NCBI GenBank assembly: GCA_023415275.1
Contig: JAEZLJ010000132.1
Location: 1-51,466, forward strand
DNA from: Bacteroidota bacterium
GTDB taxonomy: Bacteria > Bacteroidota > Bacteroidia > Chitinophagales > Chitinophagaceae
Direction: 5' to 3'
DNA: 51,466 nt
Below, in pieces: positions 26,338 to 35,868 of this stretch. Each line of letters opens with the position of its first letter. Position 1 is the stretch's first letter. The notes beneath the pieces were generated by a model. It made no database searches. It saw only the letters and a list, made by a program, of their open reading frames with translations, and was not told the DNA's origin. A program made the translations under genes and the position numbers.

Positions 26338-27615
26338 ATGCTGTATCACTTATTTGAATGGTTAAGAGCTGAAGATGTGCACTTCCCCGGAAGTGAGCTA
26401 TTCCGCTTTATCACCTTCAGGGTGTTAATGGCAGTTATCTTATCATTATTGATCACCACATTCTTTGGTAAAAAACTAATCAACTACCTGGTTAAAAAAC
26501 AGGTAGGCGAATCTGTTCGTGACCTGGGACTCCAGGGAGAGCAACAGAAAAAAGGTACACCTACCATGGGTGGTATCATCATCATTTTAGCCATATTGAT
26601 TCCTACATTGTTATTAGCTGACCTGAGCAAGGTGTATGTGCGTCTTATGATCTTCTGTACACTTTGGCTGGGGGCTATAGGTTTTATAGACGACTACCTG
26701 AAATTGAAAGCCAAGAAGATGGCACAGCTGAAAGGTGTTGGTTATAAAAAGACAGATGCAGATGGCCTGGCAGGTCGCTTTAAAATCTTTGGCCAGGTGA
26801 TGCTGGGAATCGTGGTAGGAGCTACACTGTATTTTAATCCTAATGTAAAGATCTGGAGAGAATACCAGGGTACTCCTTCTGCCAGCGACACCACCATCAT
26901 CACCAAAAGAGTGAACGAGAAGGATAAATATTTTGTACCTGCCAAATCATTCGTCACCACCATTCCTTTTGTAAAAGGTCATGAATTCAATTATGCCAAA
27001 TTGTTACCTGCCGGCTTAAGGGATTATACCTGGGTATTATACATTCTTATAGTCATCTTCATAGTTACTGCAGTGTCCAATGGCGCTAACATCACTGATG
27101 GAATAGACGGCCTGGCGACAGGTACCTCAGCTATTATGAGTGCCTGCCTTGGCATTTTTGCTTATGCAAGCGGCAGCCTTGTTTTTGCCGATTACCTGAA
27201 TATCATGTACATACCCAACCTGGGCGAACTATCCATATTCATTGGTGCCATGATAGGGGCTTGTGTAGGTTTTCTGTGGTACAATGCTTACCCGGCCCAG
27301 GTATTTATGGGTGATACCGGCAGTCTTACACTGGGTGGACTTATAGCTGCCATTGCGATTATTGTACATAAAGAATTGTTGATTCCTATTATATGCGGAG
27401 TGTTCCTGGTAGAGAACCTGAGCGTCATGATCCAGGTAAGTTATTTCAAGTACACGAAAAAGAAGTATGGCGAAGGAAGAAGGATCTTTTTAATGAGTCC
27501 TCTTCACCACCATTATCAAAAGTTAGGTTATCATGAATCCAAGATCGTTACCCGTTTTTGGATCGTCACCATATTGTGTTTTGTGTTATCAATAGTAACA
27601 TTAAAACTCAGGTAA
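26338..27615 (+). CDS. mraY: Phospho-MurNAc-pentapeptide transferase
   Basis: Makes lipid I from UDP-MurNAc-pentapeptide and undecaprenyl phosphate in the inner membrane. Polytopic, with FIDDYLK (116-122), NITDGIDGLA (251-260) and the C-terminal SPLHHHYQK. At 425 residues it is about 60 longer than E. coli MraY; the excess is a polar insertion around 170-225 between membrane segments, typical for Bacteroidota. It lies 28 bp after murE. Confidence 0.97.
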   Translation: MLYHLFEWLRAEDVHFPGSELFRFITFRVLMAVILSLLITTFFGKKLINYLVKKQVGESVRDLGLQGEQQKKGTPTMGGIIIILAILIPTLLLADLSKVYVRLMIFCTLWLGAIGFIDDYLKLKAKKMAQLKGVGYKKTDADGLAGRFKIFGQVMLGIVVGATLYFNPNVKIWREYQGTPSASDTTIITKRVNEKDKYFVPAKSFVTTIPFVKGHEFNYAKLLPAGLRDYTWVLYILIVIFIVTAVSNGANITDGIDGLATGTSAIMSACLGIFAYASGSLVFADYLNIMYIPNLGELSIFIGAMIGACVGFLWYNAYPAQVFMGDTGSLTLGGLIAAIAIIVHKELLIPIICGVFLVENLSVMIQVSYFKYTKKKYGEGRRIFLMSPLHHHYQKLGYHESKIVTRFWIVTILCFVLSIVTLKLR

Positions 27616-27644
27616 GAGATTTCTGAAAAACCACCTAGAGGACT

Positions 27645-27728
27645 ATGAAAAACCAGGATGTCCGCAAGATTATTAATATGCGAACAAATGTAATGCTGAT
27701 GAAGAACCATTCTTTCCGTACACTGTAA
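27645..27728 (+). CDS. 27-residue ORF between mraY and murD
   Basis: Starts ATG AAA AAC CAG and ends TAA two bases before the murD ATG. The product is basic and Met/Asn-rich (MKNQDVRKIINM then a short tail ending SFRTL). AGAGG lies a few bases before its ATG, an unusually good ribosome site for this genome. It fills most of a 115-bp gap in an otherwise tight operon. It may be a leader peptide coupling translation into murD; it has no recognisable family and may also be chance. Confidence 0.4.
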   Translation: MKNQDVRKIINMRTNVMLMKNHSFRTL

Positions 27729-27730
27729 AA

Positions 27731-29074
27731 ATGACGATGGGAAAACGACTGGTCATATTAGGAGGCGGGGAAAGCGGAGTAGGGGCAGCCTTGCTGGGAA
27801 AAAAGGAAGGCTACCAGGTAGTGTTGATGGATGAAAGCTCTTTGAAAGATGTTTATCGTAATGAATTGCAACAGGCAGGTATTGATTTCCTGGAGAAGGC
27901 AATTGATCCGGAGAAATTATTTAATGCAGATGAAGTGGTGAAAAGCCCTGGTATTCCTGAAAAGAATGAATGGGTGAAAACTCTCAGGCAAAAAGGAATT
28001 GCTATCATCAGTGAGATAGAGCTGGCTTACCGCCATAAAGGCAACAGCAGGATCGTAGCGATTACCGGCAGTAATGGAAAGTCAACCACTACCTCTCTTA
28101 TTTACCATATCTGCAGTCATGCAGGTTTGGACTGTGCACTGGTAGGCAATATAGGATATTCCTTTGCCCGGCAGGTGGCCCAGGATCCCAAAGAGTGGTA
28201 CGTGGCGGAGATCAGTTCTTTTCAACTGGATGATATCCACAGTTTCCGGCCAGACATTGCCGTGCTGTTGAATATCACTGAAGATCATCTTGACCGGTAT
28301 GATTACCAATTCGAAAAGTATATAAGCAGTAAGTTCCGAATTACGATAAACCAACAACCATCAGATCATTTCATTTACAATTTGGATGATGAAGTGATCA
28401 TGAATTATATAAAAAGAAATACGATTAACTCAATTCAATTACCAATCAGTATGAAGCAGAAAGTAGAAAAAGGCGGGTACATAAAGGACGACCAGATGCA
28501 TGTGAATGTCTCTGGTGAGGAGCAACAAATGAGCATTTATGACTTTGCCCTGAAGGGTAAACACAATCAATTTAATACAATGGCAGCAAGTGTGGCTGGT
28601 GCAACCATGGATATCCGGAAGAATAAGATCCGGGAAGCTGTGCAAACATTTGAGAACCTGGAACACCGTATGGAGTCCGTGGCTACTGTGAGGGGTGTTG
28701 AGTTTATCAATGATAGTAAGGCTACCAATGTTAATTCCACGTGGTATGCGCTGGAAAGCATGGCCAGGCCTACCATCCTCATATTAGGTGGAATTGATAA
28801 AGGCAATGATTACACTTTGATAGAAGACCTGGTTAAGGAAAAAGTGAAGGCAATCGTATGCATGGGACTAGACAATACTAAGATCCACGAAGCCTTTGAC
28901 CAGGTGGTGAAGGTGGTAGATACTGATTCTGCCCAGGATGCCGTGATGAGTAGTTATTCACTCGCCCAGCCTGGTGATGTGGTATTGTTAAGTCCTGCCT
29001 GTGCTTCTTTTGACCTTTTTAAAAACTATGAGGACAGGGGAAGGCAATTCAAAGAGGCGGTAAGAAATCTATGA
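27731..29074 (+). CDS. murD: UDP-MurNAc-L-alanine:D-glutamate ligase
   Basis: Adds D-Glu to the stem peptide, cytoplasmic. The 447-residue Mur ligase opens with a Rossmann domain (LVILGGGESGVGAA), has the ATP site GSNGKSTT at 113-120, the EDHLDRY segment and the C-terminal SPACASFDLFKNYEDRG. A second ATG lies two codons in (27737), so the true start could be either. Confidence 0.97.
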   Translation: MTMGKRLVILGGGESGVGAALLGKKEGYQVVLMDESSLKDVYRNELQQAGIDFLEKAIDPEKLFNADEVVKSPGIPEKNEWVKTLRQKGIAIISEIELAYRHKGNSRIVAITGSNGKSTTTSLIYHICSHAGLDCALVGNIGYSFARQVAQDPKEWYVAEISSFQLDDIHSFRPDIAVLLNITEDHLDRYDYQFEKYISSKFRITINQQPSDHFIYNLDDEVIMNYIKRNTINSIQLPISMKQKVEKGGYIKDDQMHVNVSGEEQQMSIYDFALKGKHNQFNTMAASVAGATMDIRKNKIREAVQTFENLEHRMESVATVRGVEFINDSKATNVNSTWYALESMARPTILILGGIDKGNDYTLIEDLVKEKVKAIVCMGLDNTKIHEAFDQVVKVVDTDSAQDAVMSSYSLAQPGDVVLLSPACASFDLFKNYEDRGRQFKEAVRNL

Positions 29075-29132
29075 TCTGATAGTACAGATCAAATTGGTAA
29101 TTGAATGGTGCTGATTGCTATATAAAGCTGAA

Positions 29133-30479
29133 ATGAATCAACAAGCTGACATAAAATTTTCTGATCTCTCAGGTATTAAACCTGCCAGGCTCCTCACAAA
29201 GACCAGGGGTGACAAGACCATCTGGGCTTTGGTGTTTCTGCTGGTATTAATATCTCTGCTGGTGGTATATAGTGCCACGGGTTCGCTTGCTTATAAAATG
29301 TATAAAGGCAATACTGAGGTGTATTTGTTCAAACAGATAGCCTTTATTGCTGTAGGTTTTTGTGTTATTTATTTTGCCCACAGGGTCAACTATACTATTT
29401 ATTCCCAGGTAGCTAAAATATTATTCCTGCTATCTATTCCGCTATTATTATATACCCTGCTTTTTGGGGTCACCCTTAATGAAGGCAGCCGCTGGATCAA
29501 GTTGCCCATTATCAATATGACCATGCAAACCTCTGATCTGGCCAAACTGGCCTTGTTCATGTTCCTGGCCAGGTTGTTAAGCCGTAAGCAAAACAAGATC
29601 AAAGACTTTAAAAAAGGTTTCCTGCCAGTTATCCTCCCTGTTGCAGTTACTTGTATGCTCATTGCACCTGCTAATTTGTCAACGGCTTTATTGCTGGGTG
29701 CCAGTTGCATGTTGCTATTGTTCATAGGCAGGGTAAGTACCAAGCATTTGATGCTTACCATCAGTTGCGCCATGATTCCCGTGGTGTTCCTGGTAATGGC
29801 AGCAGTAATCAAGCATAAATCCGCTCCCGCAGAAGAGGTAGCTGCCACTACAATTAAGAAGGAAAAATCTTCCAAGCTTTTTGCAAGGGTAGATACGTGG
29901 ATCAGTCGTGTGGAGAACTTCATGTATGGCAGTAAAGAAGCGGACAATGATAATTCTTACCAGACCAACCAGGCTAAGATAGCTATTGCCAAAGGTGGTG
30001 CATTTGGAAAAGGACCTGGTAACAGCGAGCAAAGAAACTTTTTGCCCCAGGCTTATAATGATTTCATCTATGCAATCATTATAGAGGAGTATGGATTAAT
30101 AGGTGGAGCTTTTATCATTTTTATATACCTGGTCTTCCTTTACCGGAGCATCAGGCTTTTCAAGAAATGTCCTTATGCCTTTGGCGCCTTCCTGGCATTG
30201 GGATTAAGTTTTACACTCGTCATCCAGGCCATGGCCAATATGGCGGTAAATGTGAACCTCTTTCCAGTTACAGGGGTCACGCTTCCATTAGTGAGTATGG
30301 GTGGTAGTAGCTTTTTGTTTACTTGCCTTTCAATAGGAATCATATTAAGTGTGGCCCGGAACGTGGAGCAATTGGAAGGACGTAAAAAACTGGAGGCATT
30401 AAATAAAGAAAGATCTGAAGAGGAAGAGATGGAAGAAGAGGATGAAGAAGAAATGGAAGAGGAGCCCGAAGAAGTATAA
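29133..30479 (+). CDS. ftsW: Septal peptidoglycan polymerase FtsW (SEDS)
   Basis: SEDS glycosyltransferase that polymerises lipid II with FtsI, inner membrane. About ten membrane segments; motifs NEGSRWIKLP, GKGPGNSEQRNFLPQAYNDFI, EYGLIG and GVTLPLVSMGGSS. The ATG at 29133 was chosen over an upstream TTG (29115) since it begins the soluble N-terminus. Unusual is the C-terminal tail: the last 20 or so residues are nearly all Glu and Asp with a few Met, expected on the cytoplasmic side. The gap to murG is three bases. Confidence 0.96.
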   Translation: MNQQADIKFSDLSGIKPARLLTKTRGDKTIWALVFLLVLISLLVVYSATGSLAYKMYKGNTEVYLFKQIAFIAVGFCVIYFAHRVNYTIYSQVAKILFLLSIPLLLYTLLFGVTLNEGSRWIKLPIINMTMQTSDLAKLALFMFLARLLSRKQNKIKDFKKGFLPVILPVAVTCMLIAPANLSTALLLGASCMLLLFIGRVSTKHLMLTISCAMIPVVFLVMAAVIKHKSAPAEEVAATTIKKEKSSKLFARVDTWISRVENFMYGSKEADNDNSYQTNQAKIAIAKGGAFGKGPGNSEQRNFLPQAYNDFIYAIIIEEYGLIGGAFIIFIYLVFLYRSIRLFKKCPYAFGAFLALGLSFTLVIQAMANMAVNVNLFPVTGVTLPLVSMGGSSFLFTCLSIGIILSVARNVEQLEGRKKLEALNKERSEEEEMEEEDEEEMEEEPEEV

Positions 30480-30482
30480 AGT

Positions 30483-31586
30483 ATGGCGATTGCTAAAAAA
30501 ATAATTATGGCAGGTGGAGGAACGGGGGGACATATTTTCCCTGCCATAGCCATAGCCAACGCCATTAAAAAGCTGGAGCCTGCAACTGATATCCTTTTCG
30601 TAGGTGCAAAGGGTAAAATGGAGATGGAAAAAGTGCCGCAGGCAGGCTACAGGATCGAAGGGTTGGACATTGCGGGATTCAATAGAAGTTCTTTGATAAA
30701 AAATGTTGGCTTGCCATTTAAATTGGTAAGAAGCTTTTTACAGGTTCGAAATATTTTCAACCAGTTCCGGCCGGATGCGGTGGTTGGAGTAGGTGGTTAT
30801 TCTTCTTACCCTGTGCTACGTTCAGCACAGGCAAGAGGCATTCCCAACTTCATACACGAATCCAATTCGTTTGCCGGGAAGTCTAACATTCTTTTAGGCA
30901 AAAAGGCAACGAAGGTTTTTGTGGCTACGGATGGCATGCAGCAATTTTTCCCATCCGGAAAGATCATTGTCACGGGTAATCCTGTTAGGCCAGGCATCGT
31001 TAATGTTTCTTCTGTTGATAAGAACGAAGCATTAAAGTTCTTTGGCTTGCAGCCTGGTAAGAAAACAGTGTTGGTGGTAGGGGGAAGCCTGGGAGCACAG
31101 TCCATCAATGCAGCAATTTCAAAAGGACTCGAAAACTTAATAAATGCCGGCCTGCAATTGATATGGCAGACAGGAAAGGCCAATGCAGGTAAATGGAGAG
31201 AGCAAACAGCCGACCATCCAACCGTCTGGGTCAATGATTTTATTGCACAAATGGAAATGGCTTATTCAGCCGCTGATATTGTAGTATCAAGAGCAGGAGC
31301 TATGGCCATTGCTGAATTGTGTGTAGTAAAAAAGCCCGTTTTGTTCGTACCCTACCCGTTTGCTGCGGAGGACCATCAAACTGTCAATGCTATGAACCTG
31401 GTGGAAAAACAGGCAGCGCTCATAGTGAAGGACAATGAGGCCATAGAGAAAGTGGTGCCGGCAATTATTGATTTAGCCAATAATGAACACAAACAAACTG
31501 AACTTAAAAATAATATCAGCAAATACGCAATAGTGGATGCTGATGAGAAAATAGCCCAAGAGATCTTAAGATCTATAGGGAGTTAA
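30483..31586 (+). CDS. murG: UDP-GlcNAc transferase for lipid II
   Basis: Adds GlcNAc to lipid I, giving lipid II, on the cytoplasmic face of the membrane. The 367-residue GT-B protein has GGGTGGHIFPA near the N-terminus, VGGYSSYP, and the donor-site segment SRAGAMAIAELCVVKKPVLFVPYPFAAEDHQ. It sits in the usual place between ftsW and murC. Confidence 0.97.
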   Translation: MAIAKKIIMAGGGTGGHIFPAIAIANAIKKLEPATDILFVGAKGKMEMEKVPQAGYRIEGLDIAGFNRSSLIKNVGLPFKLVRSFLQVRNIFNQFRPDAVVGVGGYSSYPVLRSAQARGIPNFIHESNSFAGKSNILLGKKATKVFVATDGMQQFFPSGKIIVTGNPVRPGIVNVSSVDKNEALKFFGLQPGKKTVLVVGGSLGAQSINAAISKGLENLINAGLQLIWQTGKANAGKWREQTADHPTVWVNDFIAQMEMAYSAADIVVSRAGAMAIAELCVVKKPVLFVPYPFAAEDHQTVNAMNLVEKQAALIVKDNEAIEKVVPAIIDLANNEHKQTELKNNISKYAIVDADEKIAQEILRSIGS

Positions 31587-31701
31587 ACGAGCAATAGATA
31601 GGATTTTTAACGGTATAAACAAACTGCTTATCAAAGAAAACAATACATATCTACAGGGGGGCGTACCTACTACTCTTTTAAAAGAGGGTGGACTGAAGTC
31701 C

Positions 31702-33084
31702 GTGTATTTCATTGGTATAGGTGGGATAGGCATGAGTGCCCTGGCACGTTATTTCCATTCCCGGAATATCCAGGTCAGTGGGTATGACAAGACCAGTACT
31801 GCCCTGACGCGTGAACTGGAAGCAGAAGGAATTGCCATTCATTATACTGAGGATATCAACAGCATTCCTAAAGATGCTGACCTGGTGGTGTATACTCCTG
31901 CCGTTCCTGCCGACCATAAGGAACTATTGTATTACCAGCAAAATCATTTTACAGTCTTAAAACGGAGCGAGGTGTTGGGTGCCATTACCAATGCTTCTTT
32001 TAATGTTTGTGTGGCTGGTACCCACGGTAAAACGACAGTATCAACCATGATCGCCCACATATTGCGTCATAGTGGTTTTGGTTGTAATGCTTTCCTGGGC
32101 GGTATAGCCGTGAATTACCAGACTAACTTCTGGAGCAGTGATAATGATGTTTGTGTGATCGAGGCAGATGAATACGACAGGAGCTTTTTAAAGCTCAATC
32201 CGGATATCGCATTGATCACTTCTATGGATGCAGATCATTTAGATATATATGGAGATGAGAATTCTTTGCAGGAAGCTTTTATTGCGTTTGGAGATAAGGT
32301 CAAAGAAGAAGGTTTGTTACTGAGTAAGTTCGGATTGAAGCGTACCAAAGAAATAAAAACAGCAAACAAGAAAACTTATAGCCTGCAAAATGAAGCGGCT
32401 AATGCTTTTGCAGCCAATATCCAAATGCAGGAAGGTGGCTATGTATTTGATGCCCACCTGGAAAACCAGATGATACCCGGCATTGAAATGAAGGTGGGCG
32501 GCATGCACAATGTGGAGAATGCCATTGCTGCCATTGCTGTTGCCAATGAATTGAAGATAGAGGCCAATAAGATCAGAGAAGCTATAGTCGCTTTCAAGGG
32601 CGTTCGCAGGAGATTTGAATACGTGATCCCACCGGTTAAAAAAGCCAGCGGTGCTTATGTATCTCCGGTGTTGATAGACGATTATGCGCATCACCCGGCC
32701 GAACTGAAAGCTCTATTGACTTCTGTGAGAAGCTTGTTTCCTCAAAGGTTGGTCACGGTTATTTTCCAGCCTCACTTGTTTTCCAGGACCCGTGATTTTG
32801 CAGATGGATTTGCTGAGGCTTTATCAATCGCAGATACTGTAGTGCTGCTGCCTATCTATCCTGCCCGTGAGTTGCCCATGGAAGGGGTTACCAGTGAGCT
32901 GATACTAAACAAGATTGACTCGGCAGAAAAAGTATTAGTAACCAAAGAAGGATTGCAGGATTGGATGAAACAGCATGTACAACATTTAAATAAAGAGTTT
33001 GGTGAAGTGATCGTAATGGCTGGAGCCGGTGACATTGATGCCCTTGTAACACCTGTTAAAAATATTATTGAAGAAGTAAGTTGA
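31702..33084 (+). CDS. murC: UDP-MurNAc:L-alanine ligase
   Basis: Adds the first stem-peptide residue, cytoplasmic. Features are YFIGIGGIGMSALARYF, the ATP site GTHGKTT (106-112), and DDYAHHPAE. The start is uncertain: GTG at 31702 falls at the first beta strand, so the protein would lack the few residues that normally precede it. The frame stays open upstream for about 38 codons after a TAG, and encodes a matching lead-in (LLKEGGLKS), but without an ATG, GTG or TTG. Either GTG is used or a rarer codon such as CTG at 31693. The last four bases overlap ftsQ. Confidence 0.93.
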   Translation: MYFIGIGGIGMSALARYFHSRNIQVSGYDKTSTALTRELEAEGIAIHYTEDINSIPKDADLVVYTPAVPADHKELLYYQQNHFTVLKRSEVLGAITNASFNVCVAGTHGKTTVSTMIAHILRHSGFGCNAFLGGIAVNYQTNFWSSDNDVCVIEADEYDRSFLKLNPDIALITSMDADHLDIYGDENSLQEAFIAFGDKVKEEGLLLSKFGLKRTKEIKTANKKTYSLQNEAANAFAANIQMQEGGYVFDAHLENQMIPGIEMKVGGMHNVENAIAAIAVANELKIEANKIREAIVAFKGVRRRFEYVIPPVKKASGAYVSPVLIDDYAHHPAELKALLTSVRSLFPQRLVTVIFQPHLFSRTRDFADGFAEALSIADTVVLLPIYPARELPMEGVTSELILNKIDSAEKVLVTKEGLQDWMKQHVQHLNKEFGEVIVMAGAGDIDALVTPVKNIIEEVS

Positions 33085-34196
33085 AAAAGAAACTTGTCAT
33101 AAAAAGAATACTGGTACTGGCTGCATGGCTGCTGGTGATTGGTGGTATTACCACCTTGCTGGTGGCTGCCAATAAAAAACAGGCAGAACATGTTTGCAAA
33201 AAGGTAAATGTTTCCATTAAGGGATCAGGTGAAAAATACTTTATAGACAAGACCGATATCTTAAAGCAACTGGAAGGGGCGTACCATGGCAGTTTATTAA
33301 ATAAGCCTTTAAAAAGTATATCCCTGGTATCACTGGAGCAATCACTAAAGAAGAATCTGTGGATAGGAGATGCAGAATTGTATTTTGACAGGGAAGATGA
33401 ATTGCATGTGATAGTAGAAGAAAGAATTCCTATTGCCAGGGTGTTTACTGCTGGTGGTCGCACTTTTTATATGGATAGTTCCGGTCATCAAATGCCGGTA
33501 CTGGATAAGGTCGGTATCAGGGTTCCTGTCATTACTGGATTTTTCAATGGCCGCGTCTCTAATGCTAAGGATAGTGCTTTGCTAAATGATGTAAAGAAAA
33601 TAGCATGGTTTGTTTACAGCAATGAGTTTTGGAATGCACAGGTTGGCCAGGTAGATATCACCCCGGAGCGGAAGTTTGAGATCATACCGGTGATCGGCGA
33701 TCATATTATTCGCCTTGGCGATGCCGATAACCTGGAGAATAAAATGTCCCGGGTGCTGTTATTCTATAAACGTGTATTGAATAAGGTAGGCTTTAATAAG
33801 TACAGTGCCGTGGATGTTCAGTTTGATGGCCAGGTGGTAGGAGTGAACAAGGGCCCTGTATCAAAGATCGATTCCATACAATTACAAAAGAATATCCGCG
33901 AGCTTTTGGAAAAGAGCACCATACAGCATGTATCTGAAGATATGCTTCCGGAAGCACGCGCTATGAATACCAAAGACAGTTTGAAAACTTTCCCAAAGGT
34001 CGATGCAAGCATTGAGCCTTTGGCTACCAATCCTATCCCTGCTAAAAACGCTGATCCTGAAAAGATCACTGCACCTGCTGCTGTTAAAACTGTGGCAAAC
34101 GTGCAGAAAAGTAAAATCAGTATCCCGGTAAAACCGAAGAGAGAGCAACAAGAGCATCAAAGGCCTAAAGCCGTGATGAAAAGAAAAGTTCAATAG
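33081..34196 (+). CDS. ftsQ: Cell division protein FtsQ
   Basis: Bitopic divisome assembly protein, 371 residues, from a TTG start overlapping the murC stop (TTGA). One membrane segment (about 8-28), a POTRA-like region (about 40-105) and the FtsQ/DivIB beta domain to about 270. The last 100 residues are a low-complexity periplasmic tail, ending in Lys, Arg and Gln-rich sequence, which E. coli FtsQ lacks. It may touch peptidoglycan or lipid; that is inference. Confidence 0.93.
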   Translation: MKKKLVIKRILVLAAWLLVIGGITTLLVAANKKQAEHVCKKVNVSIKGSGEKYFIDKTDILKQLEGAYHGSLLNKPLKSISLVSLEQSLKKNLWIGDAELYFDREDELHVIVEERIPIARVFTAGGRTFYMDSSGHQMPVLDKVGIRVPVITGFFNGRVSNAKDSALLNDVKKIAWFVYSNEFWNAQVGQVDITPERKFEIIPVIGDHIIRLGDADNLENKMSRVLLFYKRVLNKVGFNKYSAVDVQFDGQVVGVNKGPVSKIDSIQLQKNIRELLEKSTIQHVSEDMLPEARAMNTKDSLKTFPKVDASIEPLATNPIPAKNADPEKITAPAAVKTVANVQKSKISIPVKPKREQQEHQRPKAVMKRKVQ

Positions 34197-34294
34197 TTAT
34201 CGTGTTAAGTAGTGCTGGCTGGAATACCGGTTGGCAATAAGCTTAACATTTTAACTGTTCTACCAAAACGCAAACAACTAAAAACAACATAGAC

Positions 34295-35665
34295 ATGAAC
34301 AACGAGCAACCAATTATTGTGGGGCTTGACATTGGGACCACCAAAATTGCTGTCATTGCAGGACGAAAAAATGAATGGGGCAAGCTGGAGATCCTGGGCT
34401 TTGGCAAGTCCAACTCAAACGGAGTAAAACACGGGCAGGTATTGAACATCGATGAAACCATCAAGGCTATCAAGCAAGCGCTTGATGCCTGCTATGCTTC
34501 TAACCCTAATCTGGAGGTGAACGAAGTATATGTAGGTATTGCGGGCCACCACATCAAGAGTTTACAAACACGTGGCGATATTGTGCGCCACGACACGGAG
34601 AATGAGATCTCTCAAAAGGAAATTGACCAGCTGATTGCAGACCAGTACAAAACGTACATACCAGCCGGCGACCAGATCATCGATGTCATTCCACAGGAAT
34701 ACACCGTTGATAACTTTCAAAACATTGCCGATCCTATTGGATATGGCGGCGTAAAGGTGGGTGCCAACTTCCACATCATCACTGGCGATAAGAACGCCAT
34801 CAGGAACATCAACCGTTCTGTGGAGAAATCAGGCCTGATCACCAAGGACCTGGTATTGCAGCCACTGGCTTCTTCGGCTGCTGTTATGGCGCAGGAAGAT
34901 ATGGAGGCGGGTGTAGCCATCGTAGATATAGGTGGTGGAACCACAGACCTGGCTGTATTTTATGAAGGCATTTTGAAGCATACTGCTGTTATTCCTTTTG
35001 CAGGCGAGAATATCACTAATGATATAAAAACAGGACTTGGCGTGTTGAAAACACAAGCCGAGCAAATGAAAGTGCAGTTTGGAAGTGCCTTATCAAATGA
35101 GGCTAAGGCAAATGCCTATATCACCATTCCGGGGCTTAGGGGAATGCCTGCGAAGGAGATCAGTGTGAAGAACCTGGCCAACATTATCCAGGCGCGCATG
35201 AGCGAAATACTGGATTTTGTTACTTATCATTTAAAGCAAGTTGGATTAGATAATAAAATGTTGAATGGAGGTATTATTCTGACAGGCGGTGGATCGCAGT
35301 TAAAGCATTTGATTCAATTAACAGAATATGTTACGGGACTAAACTGTCGCATAGGGTTGCCAACAGAGCACCTGGCAGCCGGGCATATTGAAGAACTGGC
35401 CAAACCCACCTATGCTACATGCCTGGGATTAATACTGAAAGGATATGATGATTATGAACATAACAGGAAACAATTTGAACAAACTTTTAAAACAGTAAGT
35501 GTTCCTGAAGGTTTACGCACAGAGGCTGAAGAACTGGATGAGGAAGTAGAGGTCAATGGTAGCATTGTAACCACTGAAAGACGCAAGGGCATGAGTAACT
35601 TCTGGGGTAAGTTCAAAACAAGCCTGATCGAAATCTTTCGGGAAGAAGAAGACCACAACTTCTAA
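34295..35665 (+). CDS. ftsA: Cell division protein FtsA
   Basis: Actin-like ATPase tethering FtsZ to the membrane. The 456-residue protein has GLDIGTTKIAVIAG, VDIGGGTTDLAVF and LTGGGSQLKHL as nucleotide-binding motifs, with the 1C domain between. The C-terminus carries an amphipathic membrane-binding helix (FWGKFKTSLIEIF) and then a short acidic tail. It lies 98 bp after ftsQ. Confidence 0.97.
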   Translation: MNNEQPIIVGLDIGTTKIAVIAGRKNEWGKLEILGFGKSNSNGVKHGQVLNIDETIKAIKQALDACYASNPNLEVNEVYVGIAGHHIKSLQTRGDIVRHDTENEISQKEIDQLIADQYKTYIPAGDQIIDVIPQEYTVDNFQNIADPIGYGGVKVGANFHIITGDKNAIRNINRSVEKSGLITKDLVLQPLASSAAVMAQEDMEAGVAIVDIGGGTTDLAVFYEGILKHTAVIPFAGENITNDIKTGLGVLKTQAEQMKVQFGSALSNEAKANAYITIPGLRGMPAKEISVKNLANIIQARMSEILDFVTYHLKQVGLDNKMLNGGIILTGGGSQLKHLIQLTEYVTGLNCRIGLPTEHLAAGHIEELAKPTYATCLGLILKGYDDYEHNRKQFEQTFKTVSVPEGLRTEAEELDEEVEVNGSIVTTERRKGMSNFWGKFKTSLIEIFREEEDHNF

Positions 35666-35699
35666 TTCTTTGTTATAGAGAACAATTCTTCAAAGTAAT

Positions 35700-35849
35700 A
35701 TGAATAAAAAAGCTTTTACTATACAACAAATCAGAAAAATGGTAAGCTTTTTGACTGGAGAATGGCCTCGAAAACAGGACGAAGTTTTAATTCACAAACA
35801 AATCATCATCCATCTAAAATTCATTCATCAGTTGTTGCCAAATCAGTAA
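35700..35849 (+). CDS. 49-residue ORF between ftsA and ftsZ
   Basis: Too short for most gene finders. It starts ATG AAT AAA AAA 34 bases after ftsA and stops 19 bases before ftsZ, filling a 203-bp gap almost exactly. The product is basic and helix-prone (KAFTIQQIRKMVSFLTGEW near the start), with one Trp and a His/Ile-rich second half. No family is recognised. The fit to the gap and the operon position support a real small protein, possibly linked to the Z-ring; absence of a ribosome site is normal here. Chance remains possible. Confidence 0.55.
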   Translation: MNKKAFTIQQIRKMVSFLTGEWPRKQDEVLIHKQIIIHLKFIHQLLPNQ

Positions 35850-35868
35850 CGACACAAATCAAAATCTT

